A stretch of DNA of 64,000 bases from Stutzerimonas kunmingensis (GTDB lineage: Bacteria; Pseudomonadota; Gammaproteobacteria; Pseudomonadales; Pseudomonadaceae): positions 79,619 through 143,618 of the forward strand of contig NZ_JACXXG010000008.1 in assembly GCF_014764705.1 (NCBI RefSeq), given 5' to 3'. Below, in pieces: positions 34,393-43,221 of this stretch. The notes below the pieces were generated by a model. The model was not told the DNA's origin and did not search any database. It worked only from the letters and a program-made list of their open reading frames with translations. A program made the position numbers and the translations under genes. The stretch's first letter is position 1; the number at the start of each line of letters is the position of its first letter.

Positions 34393-35808
34393 ATGAAACC
34401 CGATAAGAAGGTCAAGATTCTTGCCACCCTCGGCCCCACCACTCGCAGCATTGACGATGTACGCGCCCTGGTCGAGGCGGGAGTCAACCTGTTCCGCCTG
34501 AACTTCAGCCACGGCGAGCATGCCGACCATGCTGAACGCTTCGCCTGGATTCGTGAGGTGGAGCGCGAGCTGAACCAGCCGATCGGCATCCTCATGGACC
34601 TGCAAGGGCCCAAGCTTCGGGTCGGCCGCTTCGCCGAGGGCAAGGTGCGGCTGGATCGCGATCAGGCCTTTCGCCTGGATCTGGACCCGACACCGGGCGA
34701 CAGCCGCCGCGTGAACCTGCCGCACCCGGAGATCATCGCCGCGCTGGAGCCGGGCATGCAGCTGCTGATCGACGATGGCCGCCTGCGTCTGACGGTCACC
34801 GCGCGCCACAGTGATGCCATCGACACCCGCGTGGTCGCCGGCGGCGAGCTGTCCGACCGCAAGGGCGTCAACGTGCCGGAAGCAGTGCTGGAGCTTAGCC
34901 CGCTCACGGAGAAGGATCGCCGCGACCTGGCTTTCGGCCTTGAACTGGGCGTGGATTGGGTGGCCCTGTCCTTCGTCCAGCGCCCGCAAGACATACACGA
35001 GGCGCGCAAGCTAATCGGTGAGCGCGCCTTCCTCATGGCCAAGATCGAGAAACCTTCGGCGGTGCAGCACCTGCGCGAGATCGCGCGGCTGTCCGACGCG
35101 ATCATGGTCGCGCGTGGCGACCTCGGCGTGGAGGTGCCTCCGGAGAATGTGCCACGCATTCAGAAGAACATCGTGCGCATCTGCCGCCAGCTCGGCCGCC
35201 CGGTGGTGGTGGCGACGCAGATGCTCGAATCCATGCGCTTCGCCCCGGCGCCGACCCGTGCCGAGGTCACCGACGTGGCCAACGCGGTCGCCGAGGGTGC
35301 AGACGCGGTGATGCTGTCGGCGGAAACCGCTTCGGGCGACTACCCGCTGGAAGCGGTGAGCATGATGAGCAAGATCATCCGCCAGGTCGAAGGCGGCCCG
35401 GATTTCCAGGCCCAGCTCGATGTGCACCGACCAAATGCCGAGGCAACGCTGCCGGATGCCATCAGCTGCGCAATCCGCCGCATCGGTGGCATCCTGCCGA
35501 TTGCGGTGCTGGTCAATTACACCGAATCAGGCCGCTCCAGCCTGCGCGCCTCACGCGAGCGCCCGGCCACGCCAATCCTCAGCCTGACGCCGAGCACCGC
35601 CACCGCGCGCAAGCTCACGGTGGCCTGGGGCGTGTATTCGGTGGTGGATGCACCGATGCGCGATATGGAGCAGGTCAGCAGCCACGCCCTCGAGCTGGCG
35701 CGCGCCCAGGGCATGGCCGGCAGTGGTGACACGGTGCTGATCACCGCTGGCGTGCCGCTCGGCCAACCTGGCACCACCAACACGCTGCGTATCGAAGTCC
35801 TCGACTAG
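34393..35808 (+). CDS. pyk: pyruvate kinase
   Basis: 471 residues starting at ATG 34393; the frame opens earlier inside ttuD. It converts phosphoenolpyruvate and ADP to pyruvate and ATP. Motifs: KKVKILATLGPTTRS at the start, FRLNFSHGEHADH near 35, DLQGPKLRVGRF near 72, the catalytic MAKIEKPSAV near 215, and MVARGDLGVEVP near 238 followed by VVATQMLESM. The full-length C-terminal effector domain is present. Linkage to ttuD is typical of the glyoxylate/tartronate pathway cluster; a second pyruvate kinase is usually encoded elsewhere in pseudomonads. Confidence 0.95.
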   Translation: MKPDKKVKILATLGPTTRSIDDVRALVEAGVNLFRLNFSHGEHADHAERFAWIREVERELNQPIGILMDLQGPKLRVGRFAEGKVRLDRDQAFRLDLDPTPGDSRRVNLPHPEIIAALEPGMQLLIDDGRLRLTVTARHSDAIDTRVVAGGELSDRKGVNVPEAVLELSPLTEKDRRDLAFGLELGVDWVALSFVQRPQDIHEARKLIGERAFLMAKIEKPSAVQHLREIARLSDAIMVARGDLGVEVPPENVPRIQKNIVRICRQLGRPVVVATQMLESMRFAPAPTRAEVTDVANAVAEGADAVMLSAETASGDYPLEAVSMMSKIIRQVEGGPDFQAQLDVHRPNAEATLPDAISCAIRRIGGILPIAVLVNYTESGRSSLRASRERPATPILSLTPSTATARKLTVAWGVYSVVDAPMRDMEQVSSHALELARAQGMAGSGDTVLITAGVPLGQPGTTNTLRIEVLD

Positions 35809-35843
35809 GTTGGCAGCCCACCCAGCGCACAATGGCCAAGCGG

Positions 35844-36068
35844 TCAGCCCTTGGTCTCCAGCGGGTTCTGCTCCTGCGGGTAGCGATGCTCCTCCTCGAT
35901 GCTGCCGTCGTCGCCGTGGACATTCACCAGCGCAGTACGCAGCTTCATGTAGTCGCGCGTCTCATCGAGAATGTCCTGTCGATTCCCGGCTTCGAGCAAC
36001 GCGCGCTGATCGCCTTCTTCGCGTAACACCCAGCGGTCATCTTCGTGGGTGATGTGGTAGGTCTCCAT
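35844..36068 (-). CDS. DUF2188-like small protein
   Basis: 74 residues, acidic and soluble. The start METYHITHEDDRWVLREEG resembles the DUF2188 family, whose small proteins carry a W-x-V strand followed by a short helix. A ribosome site (AGGAGAG) lies before the ATG on the minus strand. Function is unknown. It shares the upstream region with hmp, transcribed divergently. Confidence 0.75.
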   Translation of the reverse strand: METYHITHEDDRWVLREEGDQRALLEAGNRQDILDETRDYMKLRTALVNVHGDDGSIEEEHRYPQEQNPLETKG

Positions 36069-36231
36069 GGCCCTCTCTCCTGCTGTTGAATGAAATATCG
36101 CGGATCGCCCCTGGTAAGAAAGCTGCCAGCGGGCGAGGTTCGATCGTCACCGCCAAGGTAATTTAGACCCTTTAAGGTCCATATCACCATGTAAAGCCGA
36201 GGTTCTTTTTACCTCGCACACCCTGCAAACC

Positions 36232-36245
36232 TTGATTCAAGTCAA
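36232..36245 (+). promoter_or_regulatory. ANR/DNR (FNR-type) box before hmp
   Basis: TTGAT-TCAA-GTCAA matches the FNR-family site TTGAT-N4-ATCAA in nine of ten positions. It lies about 97 bases before the hmp start, a distance compatible with activation. Low oxygen (ANR) or nitric oxide (DNR) control would suit a nitric oxide dioxygenase. Confidence 0.65.
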
Positions 36246-36341
36246 TTTTCGACCTGGAACGATTGTTGAAAGCCTCTATGGCAGAACGTTTCGTGTTCGC
36301 CCCGCGAATACAGGACGACTTTCCCATCAGAGGAGTTAGCA

Positions 36342-37520
36342 ATGCTTTGCGCTGAACAGACTGCCCTTATCAAAGCCACCGTGCCGCTGCTGGAAAGCGG
36401 CGGCGAGGCCTTGACCACCCATTTCTACAACCTGCTGCTGAGTGAACACCCCGAAGTGCGCCCGCTGTTCAATCAGGCCCACCAGGCCAGCGGTGAACAG
36501 CCGCGTGCGCTGGCCAACGGCGTGCTGATGTATGCCAAACACATCGACCGGCTCGACGCCCTCGGTCCGCAGGTCGCTCAGATCATCAATAAGCATGTCG
36601 CGCTGCAGGTGCTGCCCGAGCATTACCCGCTGGTTGGCTCCTGCCTGCTGCGGGCGATCCGCGAAGTGCTCGGCGACGAGATCGCTACCGACGCCGTGAT
36701 CGACGCCTGGGGCGCCGCCTACCAGCAACTCGCCAACATCCTTATCGGTCAGGAGGAGAATCTCTACCAGATGAAGGCCGACGCGGATGGTGGCTGGCGG
36801 GGGGCGCGGCGTTTTCGCATTGCGCGCAAGACCGTCGAAAGCGCAGAGATCACCTCCTTTCACCTGCAGCCGGAAGATGGCGGCGCGTTGATGGACTTTC
36901 TGCCCGGCCAGTACATCGGCCTGCGCCTGGAGGTCGACGGCCAGGAGGTGCGCCGCAACTACTCGCTGTCCGCCGCCAGCAATGGCAGCGAATACCGCAT
37001 CAGCGTCAAGCGCGAGCCCGGCGGCGTCGCCTCAAACGCGCTGCATGCAATGCCCGAAAGTGCCGTGCTGGAGCTGTTCGCGCCGGCTGGCGAGTTCACC
37101 CTCGAACCGGGCGACAAGCCCCTGGTGCTGATCAGCGGCGGCGTCGGTATCACGCCTACCCTGGCGATGCTGGAACAGGCTCTGGCCAGCGCACGACCGG
37201 TGCACTTCATTCACTGCGCGCGCAATGCCGGCGTGCATGCGTTCCGCCGCAGCGTGGACGCGCTGGCCGAGCGTCACGCCCAGCTCAAGCGTTTCTACTG
37301 CTATGAGGAGCACGACGGCGCAGATGCCGCGCCGGATGCCGTTGGCCGCCTGACCGAGCAACAGCTTGGCAGGTGGCTACCGGAAGACCGCGACGTGGAC
37401 GCCTATTTCCTCGGGCCGAAACCCTTCATGGCTGCCGTCCGCCGTCAGCTGAAGTCGCTCGGTGTGCCGGAACAGCAAACCCGCTACGAGTTCTTCGGTC
37501 CAGCTTCGGCACTCGATTGA
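36342..37520 (+). CDS. hmp: flavohaemoglobin, nitric oxide dioxygenase
   Basis: 392 residues converting nitric oxide and O2 to nitrate with NAD(P)H. The N-terminal globin domain (about 1-137) has Tyr29, Gln53 and the haem ligand His85, exactly at the positions used in E. coli Hmp. The FAD-binding ferredoxin-reductase domain follows (RRNYSLSAAS near 206), then the NAD-binding domain (VLISGGVGITPTLAML near 263) and the terminal YEFFGP. RBS GAGGAG is upstream. It is protective against nitrosative stress, important if the host denitrifies as P. stutzeri does (inference). The small gene ppyR follows. Confidence 0.95.
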   Translation: MLCAEQTALIKATVPLLESGGEALTTHFYNLLLSEHPEVRPLFNQAHQASGEQPRALANGVLMYAKHIDRLDALGPQVAQIINKHVALQVLPEHYPLVGSCLLRAIREVLGDEIATDAVIDAWGAAYQQLANILIGQEENLYQMKADADGGWRGARRFRIARKTVESAEITSFHLQPEDGGALMDFLPGQYIGLRLEVDGQEVRRNYSLSAASNGSEYRISVKREPGGVASNALHAMPESAVLELFAPAGEFTLEPGDKPLVLISGGVGITPTLAMLEQALASARPVHFIHCARNAGVHAFRRSVDALAERHAQLKRFYCYEEHDGADAAPDAVGRLTEQQLGRWLPEDRDVDAYFLGPKPFMAAVRRQLKSLGVPEQQTRYEFFGPASALD

Positions 37521-37571
37521 TCCATTCGGAGGCTCGCCCGGCGCGAGCCTCTCCCCGAAGGAGATTCAGTC

Positions 37572-37805
37572 ATGCTTTATCACTCAGCTTCCCCACAACG
37601 CCTGATGGGCGCCGCAAATGCGCTGATGGTCGGAGGCATACTGCTCCTGCTGCTGGGCATCAGCGGCGCCTACCTGTTCGATCGACATCTGGCGATGGGC
37701 AGCATCATCGCGGCCCATGCGCTGGTCATCCTCGGCCCCACGGCGCTGAAGATCGGCTACGTGATGCGCCTTCTGGCCGAGCGCAAGACGAAACTTGCGG
37801 CCTGA
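37572..37805 (+). CDS. ppyR: small membrane protein, PpyR-like
   Basis: 77 residues with two predicted membrane helices (about 12-35 and 43-65) and a basic C-terminus. It follows the flavohaemoglobin gene by 51 bases behind a hairpin (GAGGCTCGC/GCGAGCCTC). In P. aeruginosa the gene beside the flavohaemoglobin gene is ppyR, a small transmembrane regulator of psl and pyoverdine expression; size, topology and position match that. AAGGAG lies before the ATG. Identification rests partly on gene order. Confidence 0.7.
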   Translation: MLYHSASPQRLMGAANALMVGGILLLLLGISGAYLFDRHLAMGSIIAAHALVILGPTALKIGYVMRLLAERKTKLAA

Positions 37806-38039
37806 GGCGCGGTTGGATAAGTCCGCGCTCGGATAATCCTAATTCGTTCCTGCAACTTTGCCGCTTCGCCTGTAATTTCAGTCCGCCATAGTCATACGCA
37901 ACATGGGGAAAACCATTCGTCTACACTTTTGAATTCACCGAAACTCTTGCCTGAAGTCTTCCTCTGACACTGTGAGGCTGATTGATCTCTCTCTTTCAGC
38001 CGTTTGTGAACGTGTCTATCCAATTGAGGAGAAAAACAC

Positions 38040-38210
38040 ATGGCAAATAGTAATCCTGGCAACTTCGCCAACGATCGAGAGAAAGCTTCCGAGGCCGGCC
38101 GCAAGGGTGGCCACAACAGCGGCGGCAACTTCGCCAACGACCGCGAGAAGGCCTCCGAGGCCGGACGCAAGGGTGGCCAGAACAGCCACGGCGGTGGCCG
38201 CAGCAGCTAA
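38040..38210 (+). CDS. KGG-repeat general stress protein
   Basis: 56 residues, too short for common length cutoffs. It consists of two near-identical units, each GNFANDREKASEAGRKGG, at about residues 7-24 and 29-46, ending in a Gly/Ser/Asn tail. This is the KGG (stress-induced, YciG/con-10-like) family: hydrophilic, glycine-rich and probably intrinsically disordered. GAGGAG lies upstream of the ATG, and a CTACACT (-10 of RpoS type) occurs at 37921-37927, giving a leader of about 110 bases. Stationary-phase or desiccation expression is likely (inference). A long terminator hairpin follows. Confidence 0.88.
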   Translation: MANSNPGNFANDREKASEAGRKGGHNSGGNFANDREKASEAGRKGGQNSHGGGRSS

Positions 38211-38218
38211 AAGCTGAA

Positions 38219-38265
38219 GAAATGAAGAGGGGCAGGCGCCGTACGGCCCTCCCCTTCTTCATTTC
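38219..38265 (+). terminator. long terminator hairpin after the KGG gene
   Basis: Arms GAAATGAAGAGGGG and CCCCTTCTTCATTTC pair along their length with one bulged T, nine bases after the stop. The T-run is short. Confidence 0.65.
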
Positions 38266-38459
38266 TCCATTCAATCTTTTAAGCGAATAATCAAAAAACG
38301 AAATTGCAAAGTAATGCGATATTGCTATCCGAACGATGTATAGCCGGCGGAATTATATTTTTAAGCCGTTTGCGCAAAGCGACGGCCAGGCAGAAGCTGA
38401 TATCTGCCGTTATTTTATTCATTCCCAACTTATAACGATGACCTGCATCCCTTGCCGTT

Positions 38460-38476
38460 TGTCGATATCATCGACA
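38460..38476 (+). promoter_or_regulatory. perfect palindrome before pncB
   Basis: TGTCGAT-ATC-ATCGACA is a perfect 17-base palindrome ending 24 bases before the pncB ATG. A NAD-metabolism repressor such as NrtR is a candidate binder, but I cannot assign one from the sequence. The AT-rich region before it (38266-38459) probably holds the promoter. Confidence 0.45.
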
Positions 38477-38499
38477 GGCATTTCAAGCTGGAGCGGTCG

Positions 38500-39702
38500 A
38501 TGAACAGCAGCGCCTTTTCCGAACGAATCGTCCAGAGCCTGCTGGATACCGATTTCTACAAGCTCACCATGATGCAGGCAGTGCTGCATCACTATCCGAA
38601 CGCGGAGGTGGAGTGGGCATTCCGCAGCCGCTCCGGTGAGAACCTGACGCCCTACCTCGACGAGATCCGCCAGCAGATCGAGGCGCTTGCCGAGCTGCAG
38701 ATGACAACCGAGGAGCTGGCCTACCTCGAGCGCATCCCCTACATGCAGCCCGACTTCATCCGCTTCCTCGGTTTGTTCCGTTTCGATCTGCGTTATCTGC
38801 AGGTGAGCATCGAGGACGGCGAGCTGGTGATGCACCTGCGCGGCCCCTGGCTCCATGTGATCCTGTTCGAAGTGCCGCTGCTGGCCATCGTCAGCGAGGT
38901 GCGCAACCGCGCGCGCTACCCGGCGGTGACGCTGGCCCAGGCGCGCGACCGGCTGGATGAGAAGCTGCACTGGCTACGCAGCCAGGCCAGCAGCGACGAA
39001 CTGGCCAGCTTCACCCTGGCGGATTTCGGCACACGCCGTCGTTTCTCCTTTGCCGTGCAGGCGATGGTGGTGGACCGACTGCAATGCGATTTTCCCGGCC
39101 GGTTCGCCGGCACCAGCAATGTGCATCTGGCACGCACGCGGAATGTGAAGCCGATGGGCACCATGGCCCATGAGTGGATCATGGCGCACCAGCAACTCGG
39201 CCCACGGCTGATCGACAGCCAGGTTGCGGCGCTGGACTGCTGGGTTCGCGAATATCGTGGGGCATTGGGCATCGCGCTCACCGACTGCATCACCATGGAT
39301 GCTTTCCTGCGCGATTTCGATCTGTACTTCGCCAAGCTGTTCGACGGCCTGCGTCATGACTCTGGCGACCCTCTGCGATGGGCAGAGAAAGCCATCACGC
39401 ATTACCAACGCCTGGGTATCGATCCGAAAACCCGCCAGCTGATCTTCTCCGATGGCCTGGACCTGGCCAGAGCGCTGGAAATCCATCGCGCGCTGATCGG
39501 GCGCAGCAATCCGAGTTTCGGCATCGGCACCGGACTGACCTGCGACATCCCGGGCGTGGAGCCGACCAACATGGTCATCAAGATGACCGCCTGCAATGGC
39601 CAGCCGGTGGCAAAAATCTCCGACTCTCCGGGCAAGACCATGTGCCGCGACGAGGCATTCGTCAGCTACATGCGGCACGTCTTCGGCCTGGCCAATGGCT
39701 GA
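38500..39702 (+). CDS. pncB: nicotinate phosphoribosyltransferase
   Basis: 400 residues; makes nicotinate mononucleotide from nicotinate and PRPP in NAD salvage. Motifs: [20 protein letters not shown] near the start, [10 protein letters not shown] near 225 with the loop histidine, [15 protein letters not shown] near 288, [13 protein letters not shown] near 320 and [10 protein letters not shown] near 345. The ATG at 38500 has GGAG upstream; the frame opens 16 codons earlier at TTG inside the palindrome, which is less likely. It is monocistronic and convergent with the diguanylate cyclase gene. Confidence 0.94.
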   Translation: MNSSAFSERIVQSLLDTDFYKLTMMQAVLHHYPNAEVEWAFRSRSGENLTPYLDEIRQQIEALAELQMTTEELAYLERIPYMQPDFIRFLGLFRFDLRYLQVSIEDGELVMHLRGPWLHVILFEVPLLAIVSEVRNRARYPAVTLAQARDRLDEKLHWLRSQASSDELASFTLADFGTRRRFSFAVQAMVVDRLQCDFPGRFAGTSNVHLARTRNVKPMGTMAHEWIMAHQQLGPRLIDSQVAALDCWVREYRGALGIALTDCITMDAFLRDFDLYFAKLFDGLRHDSGDPLRWAEKAITHYQRLGIDPKTRQLIFSDGLDLARALEIHRALIGRSNPSFGIGTGLTCDIPGVEPTNMVIKMTACNGQPVAKISDSPGKTMCRDEAFVSYMRHVFGLANG

Positions 39703-39705
39703 CGA

Positions 39706-40902
39706 CTAGCCACCCACGGCAAATGCCTGCGGCGGCTGCACAGCCTCCGGTTCCATAGCGCAGAGGCGATTACGCCCGCTCGCCTTGGCGTAGTACATGC
39801 GCTTATCCGCCAGCTCCAGCAGATCCCGGTAGTCCGCCACCTGATCGCAACGGCGCTCGGCCAACCCGATACTCGCCGTCAGCGGCGCACCGTCCGGCCG
39901 CACGCCGAGGCCCTGGCCAACGATGCGCTCGAGCGCCATGTGCGCCTGCTGCATGTCGGTCTCCGGCATGATCAGCAGGAACTCTTCGCCGCCCCAGCGC
40001 AGCAGGCTGTCGGAGCCTCGCAGCGTCGCAACCAGACGCCTGGCCGCCTCGCGCAGGACCTGATCGCCGGATTCGTGGCCATGGTTGTCGTTGATCGACT
40101 TGAAGTGGTCAAGGTCGATGAATGCCAGCGCCAGCGGACCATCCTTGCGCTGTGCGCTGTCCCACTGCAGCCGAAGGATCTCCTCGCCGCTGCCGCGAGA
40201 GAAGACCCCGGTGAGCGGGTCCCGGATGGCCTGGCGCACCAGCGCGAACATGAACGCCAGCTGGCTCATGCTGGCCAGGCTGGCGACGCCGGCGATCAGG
40301 ATCAGCAGCCAGAAGGCACCGGCGAACGACGGCCAGTTCAGCGTCGCCCAGCTGAGATAGCCAGCCAGCGCCTGGGCCAGCAGCAACAGGCTGGAGAGCA
40401 CCAGATTCTCCACCAGGGTCAGCGGGAAAATGGTCAGCCCGGCCATCAGCACGAATGGCAGAAAGGCATAGCCGGCGCCGACCACCGCGGAGAACTGCGC
40501 CAGTTGATAGCTGCCGAGCAAGGTGTGCGAGGCGATGTAGAAGATCGTCGGAATGGCGAACAGGATCGCGATCGCCCGATAGGCATCGAGCAGATTGCCG
40601 CTCGGACGGTAGAACAGCAGCAGGCAGGTGAACGCCAGGCACGCCATCATCCGAAAACCGGCCAGCGCTGCCCACAGCTTGGGCTCGAACACCATCAGAT
40701 CGATCAAACTCCACAGCGGGGTGAGCACTGCGAACAGAAAGGCGAACAGGCGAACGCGGTTGACAATCAAGGTCGCGCGGCGCTGGCAGAGCAGCAGTGG
40801 ATGGCGTCGCGGGCTCAGCAGATGGCGAAGCTCGCTGGGCTTGAGTTCGCTGGGCAGCAACGAGCTCAGGCGACTGCGCAGCAGGTCGAGAATCGATGGC
40901 AT
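39706..40902 (-). CDS. membrane diguanylate cyclase (GGDEF)
   Basis: 398 residues. The N-terminal part (about 45-205) has five or six hydrophobic helices, probably an integral membrane sensor. The GGDEF domain (about 225-385) carries GGEEF in the active site and an RGSD inhibitory site five residues before it, so both c-di-GMP synthesis and feedback inhibition look possible. FIDLDHFKSINDNHGH is present. The third c-di-GMP protein of the window besides the GAF-EAL gene and bifA. It is divergent from estA with 339 bases between. Confidence 0.9.
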   Translation of the reverse strand: MPSILDLLRSRLSSLLPSELKPSELRHLLSPRRHPLLLCQRRATLIVNRVRLFAFLFAVLTPLWSLIDLMVFEPKLWAALAGFRMMACLAFTCLLLFYRPSGNLLDAYRAIAILFAIPTIFYIASHTLLGSYQLAQFSAVVGAGYAFLPFVLMAGLTIFPLTLVENLVLSSLLLLAQALAGYLSWATLNWPSFAGAFWLLILIAGVASLASMSQLAFMFALVRQAIRDPLTGVFSRGSGEEILRLQWDSAQRKDGPLALAFIDLDHFKSINDNHGHESGDQVLREAARRLVATLRGSDSLLRWGGEEFLLIMPETDMQQAHMALERIVGQGLGVRPDGAPLTASIGLAERRCDQVADYRDLLELADKRMYYAKASGRNRLCAMEPEAVQPPQAFAVGG

Positions 40903-41241
40903 TTATTATTGTGCTCCCAGGCAGGGAAGGTTCTTTACACAGCGGACGGCTCCGGTTGCCGCTCGCTGCTTTTCAATATCCGTCTCAACGCATCACCGTT
41001 CGGCGGCACATTGGGCGTCCACAGAACGCAAGCGCGGCGAATGGTATCAGTTGGCCATCAAAAACCCTTGAGCCAGGACAATGAAATCGAAGCTGCAAGT
41101 AACTCCTAAGAACGATCTACCGTTTGGAAAAATCGCCCTTTCGGGCGCTTATACCCGCTGGCGGCTCCCAATAGCGTGGCCGGATCGCCCGCGCATGTGC
41201 GAGCGATGCATCCAAACAAAAAGAACAATAAGGAGTTACCC
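40903..41241. other. 339-base gap between the diguanylate cyclase gene and estA
   Basis: No gene is supported. On the minus strand, CGCCC/GGGCG with a GAAA loop followed by ATTTTTCC (41126-41146) looks like an intrinsic terminator with no gene ending there, so it may end an antisense or small RNA, or act as an attenuator. The estA ribosome site AAGGAG is at 41230-41235. Confidence 0.45.
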
Positions 41242-43164
41242 GTGCAGAGCGCCCTCAAACCGCTTGCGGCAGCCGTTCTACTCACCTGCGCGACAGACGC
41301 GGCCATCGCCAATGACGGCCCGTTCAGTCAGTTCGTCGTGTTCGGCGACTCGCTGAGCGATGCTGGCAACTTTCCCGACCTGCAAAGCCCGACACTCGGG
41401 GGCAACCCTACAGGAGGTCTGCGCTTCACCAACCGCACCGGCCCTACCTACGGTGCCGGCGAATATATCGGCGAGGTCGGCACGCAACGCCTGGCGAGCA
41501 TGCTGGGCCTTCAATCGTTACCCTCCACGCCGCTGTTACCGGCAGTCCTCACAGGCAATCCGGACGGCACCAACTATGCCGTCGGCGGTTACCGCACCGA
41601 CCAGATTCTCGATTCGATCACCCTCGACTCGACCGTTTCCGCGGGCGGCTCTACCCGGACCCGGCCTGGCTATCTGGTCGAGAACCCGCGCGTCGACAGC
41701 AATGCTCTCTACTACCTGAACGGCGGCGGTAACGACATCTTCCAGCTCGGCACCAACCCGGTCACGATGGCTGACGCCGCCGGTAATCTGGTGGCTGGCG
41801 TCGCTGCACTACAGGCCGCGGGCGCGCGCTACATCATCGTCTCCGATCTGCCGGACGTCGGCATCACGCCACTAGGTGCCACCGCTGGTCCGGGCGGAGC
41901 TGCCACACTCAACTTTCTAAGCGACCAGTTCAACGCGGCGCTGGCAGAACAGCTGCAAGCCCAGGGTGGCAACTATGTGCTGGTCAACAACCGGCTATTG
42001 CTGGCCGAGGTACGTGCAGACCTGGCCGCCTTCGGCTTCGACCCGAACGTGCCGCAGACAGCCGTGTGCTTCGACCCCTCATCCTCGACGGCCCCTTGCT
42101 TGCCTGACCCGACCTACAGCATCGGTGGCACCGCACCCGACCCGAATCGTCTAATGTTCAATGATGGCGTGCATCCAACAACCGCTGTTCATCAGATCAG
42201 TGCCGACTACCTGTACTCGATCATTTCCGCGCCCTGGGAAGTATCCCTGCTACCGGAAATGGGCCACTCGGCACTGCGCGCTCACCTGCAGCAACTGGAC
42301 AACGAACTGTCTGCGCGGCGCGGCGACTGGCAGGCGGTCGGCGCCTGGCGCACCTTCGTCCAGGGTGGTTACAACCGGCCTGAGTACGACGATTACGGTG
42401 GCGGTGACGGTAGCGGTCTGAGCCTGTCGCTTGGTGTTACCCAGCGTTTGAGTGAGACGTGGCTGGCCGGCGTCAGCCTGGGCCTGGCGGAAAACTCGCT
42501 GGAACTGGGCAGAAACGACTCCGAGTACGACATGCGCAGCTACCTGGCCACGGCCTTCGCCCGTTACGAGCACCAGCGTCTGTTCGCCGACTTCAGCCTC
42601 AGCGCCGGGTATCTGGACTACCACGACCTCAAGCGTACGTTCGCCCTTGGCATCAGCGAGCGCACGGAAAAGGGTGACACCGAAGGCACGCTATGGGGCG
42701 CGGCGGCGAAGGCTGGCTTCAACCTGATGCAGCCAGGCGATCAACTCCAGTTCGGCCCATTCGTCGGTGCCAGCTATCAGAAGGTCGAAGTCGACGGTTA
42801 CAGCGAGCAGGGCGAGCGTTCCACTGCATTGAGCTATGACGATCAGGAACTGGATTCGCTGCGTCTCTCACTCGGCCTGTTCGGCGACTATGCGCTGAGC
42901 GAACGCACGCGGCTATTCGGCGAAGTGGCCCGGGAGGTGGAGCGCGAGGACGAGGATCGGCGTGACCTGCGCATGTCGCTGAACAGCGTGTCGGGCAACA
43001 GCTTCGAGCTGCCGGGCGCGGTACCGACCGGCGACCAGACGCGCTTCAGCGTGGGCCTGGCGCACCGTCTGACTCCAGGTCTGGCATTGCGCGCCAACTA
43101 CCATTACCGGGGCAACGATAACCGCGACCACGGAGTGGGGCTGTCGCTGGCCTGGGACCTGTAA
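41242..43164 (+). CDS. estA: autotransporter GDSL esterase
   Basis: 640 residues from GTG 41242, which has AAGGAG seven bases upstream; the frame opens 22 codons earlier. A signal peptide (about 1-24) is followed by a GDSL lipase/esterase passenger: the nucleophile Ser37 in FVVFGDSLSD, GGGNDIFQL near 170, and a DGVHPT block near 310 carrying the Asp-His of the triad. The C-terminal 270 residues form the autotransporter beta-barrel, ending in the hydrophobic AWDL. P. aeruginosa EstA has the same length and layout, is surface-anchored, and affects rhamnolipid production and motility. Confidence 0.92.
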   Translation: MQSALKPLAAAVLLTCATDAAIANDGPFSQFVVFGDSLSDAGNFPDLQSPTLGGNPTGGLRFTNRTGPTYGAGEYIGEVGTQRLASMLGLQSLPSTPLLPAVLTGNPDGTNYAVGGYRTDQILDSITLDSTVSAGGSTRTRPGYLVENPRVDSNALYYLNGGGNDIFQLGTNPVTMADAAGNLVAGVAALQAAGARYIIVSDLPDVGITPLGATAGPGGAATLNFLSDQFNAALAEQLQAQGGNYVLVNNRLLLAEVRADLAAFGFDPNVPQTAVCFDPSSSTAPCLPDPTYSIGGTAPDPNRLMFNDGVHPTTAVHQISADYLYSIISAPWEVSLLPEMGHSALRAHLQQLDNELSARRGDWQAVGAWRTFVQGGYNRPEYDDYGGGDGSGLSLSLGVTQRLSETWLAGVSLGLAENSLELGRNDSEYDMRSYLATAFARYEHQRLFADFSLSAGYLDYHDLKRTFALGISERTEKGDTEGTLWGAAAKAGFNLMQPGDQLQFGPFVGASYQKVEVDGYSEQGERSTALSYDDQELDSLRLSLGLFGDYALSERTRLFGEVAREVEREDEDRRDLRMSLNSVSGNSFELPGAVPTGDQTRFSVGLAHRLTPGLALRANYHYRGNDNRDHGVGLSLAWDL

Positions 43165-43221
43165 GGCCTGAAGAGCGCGAAAGGCCGCCGTCGCGCAATA
43201 CGCGCGGCGGCTGGCGCCCGG

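Noticed and set aside
36285..36300. Sigma-54 promoter before hmp
   Set aside because: TGGCAGAACGTTTCGT has the -24 GG but lacks GC at -12; the FNR-type site is a better explanation.
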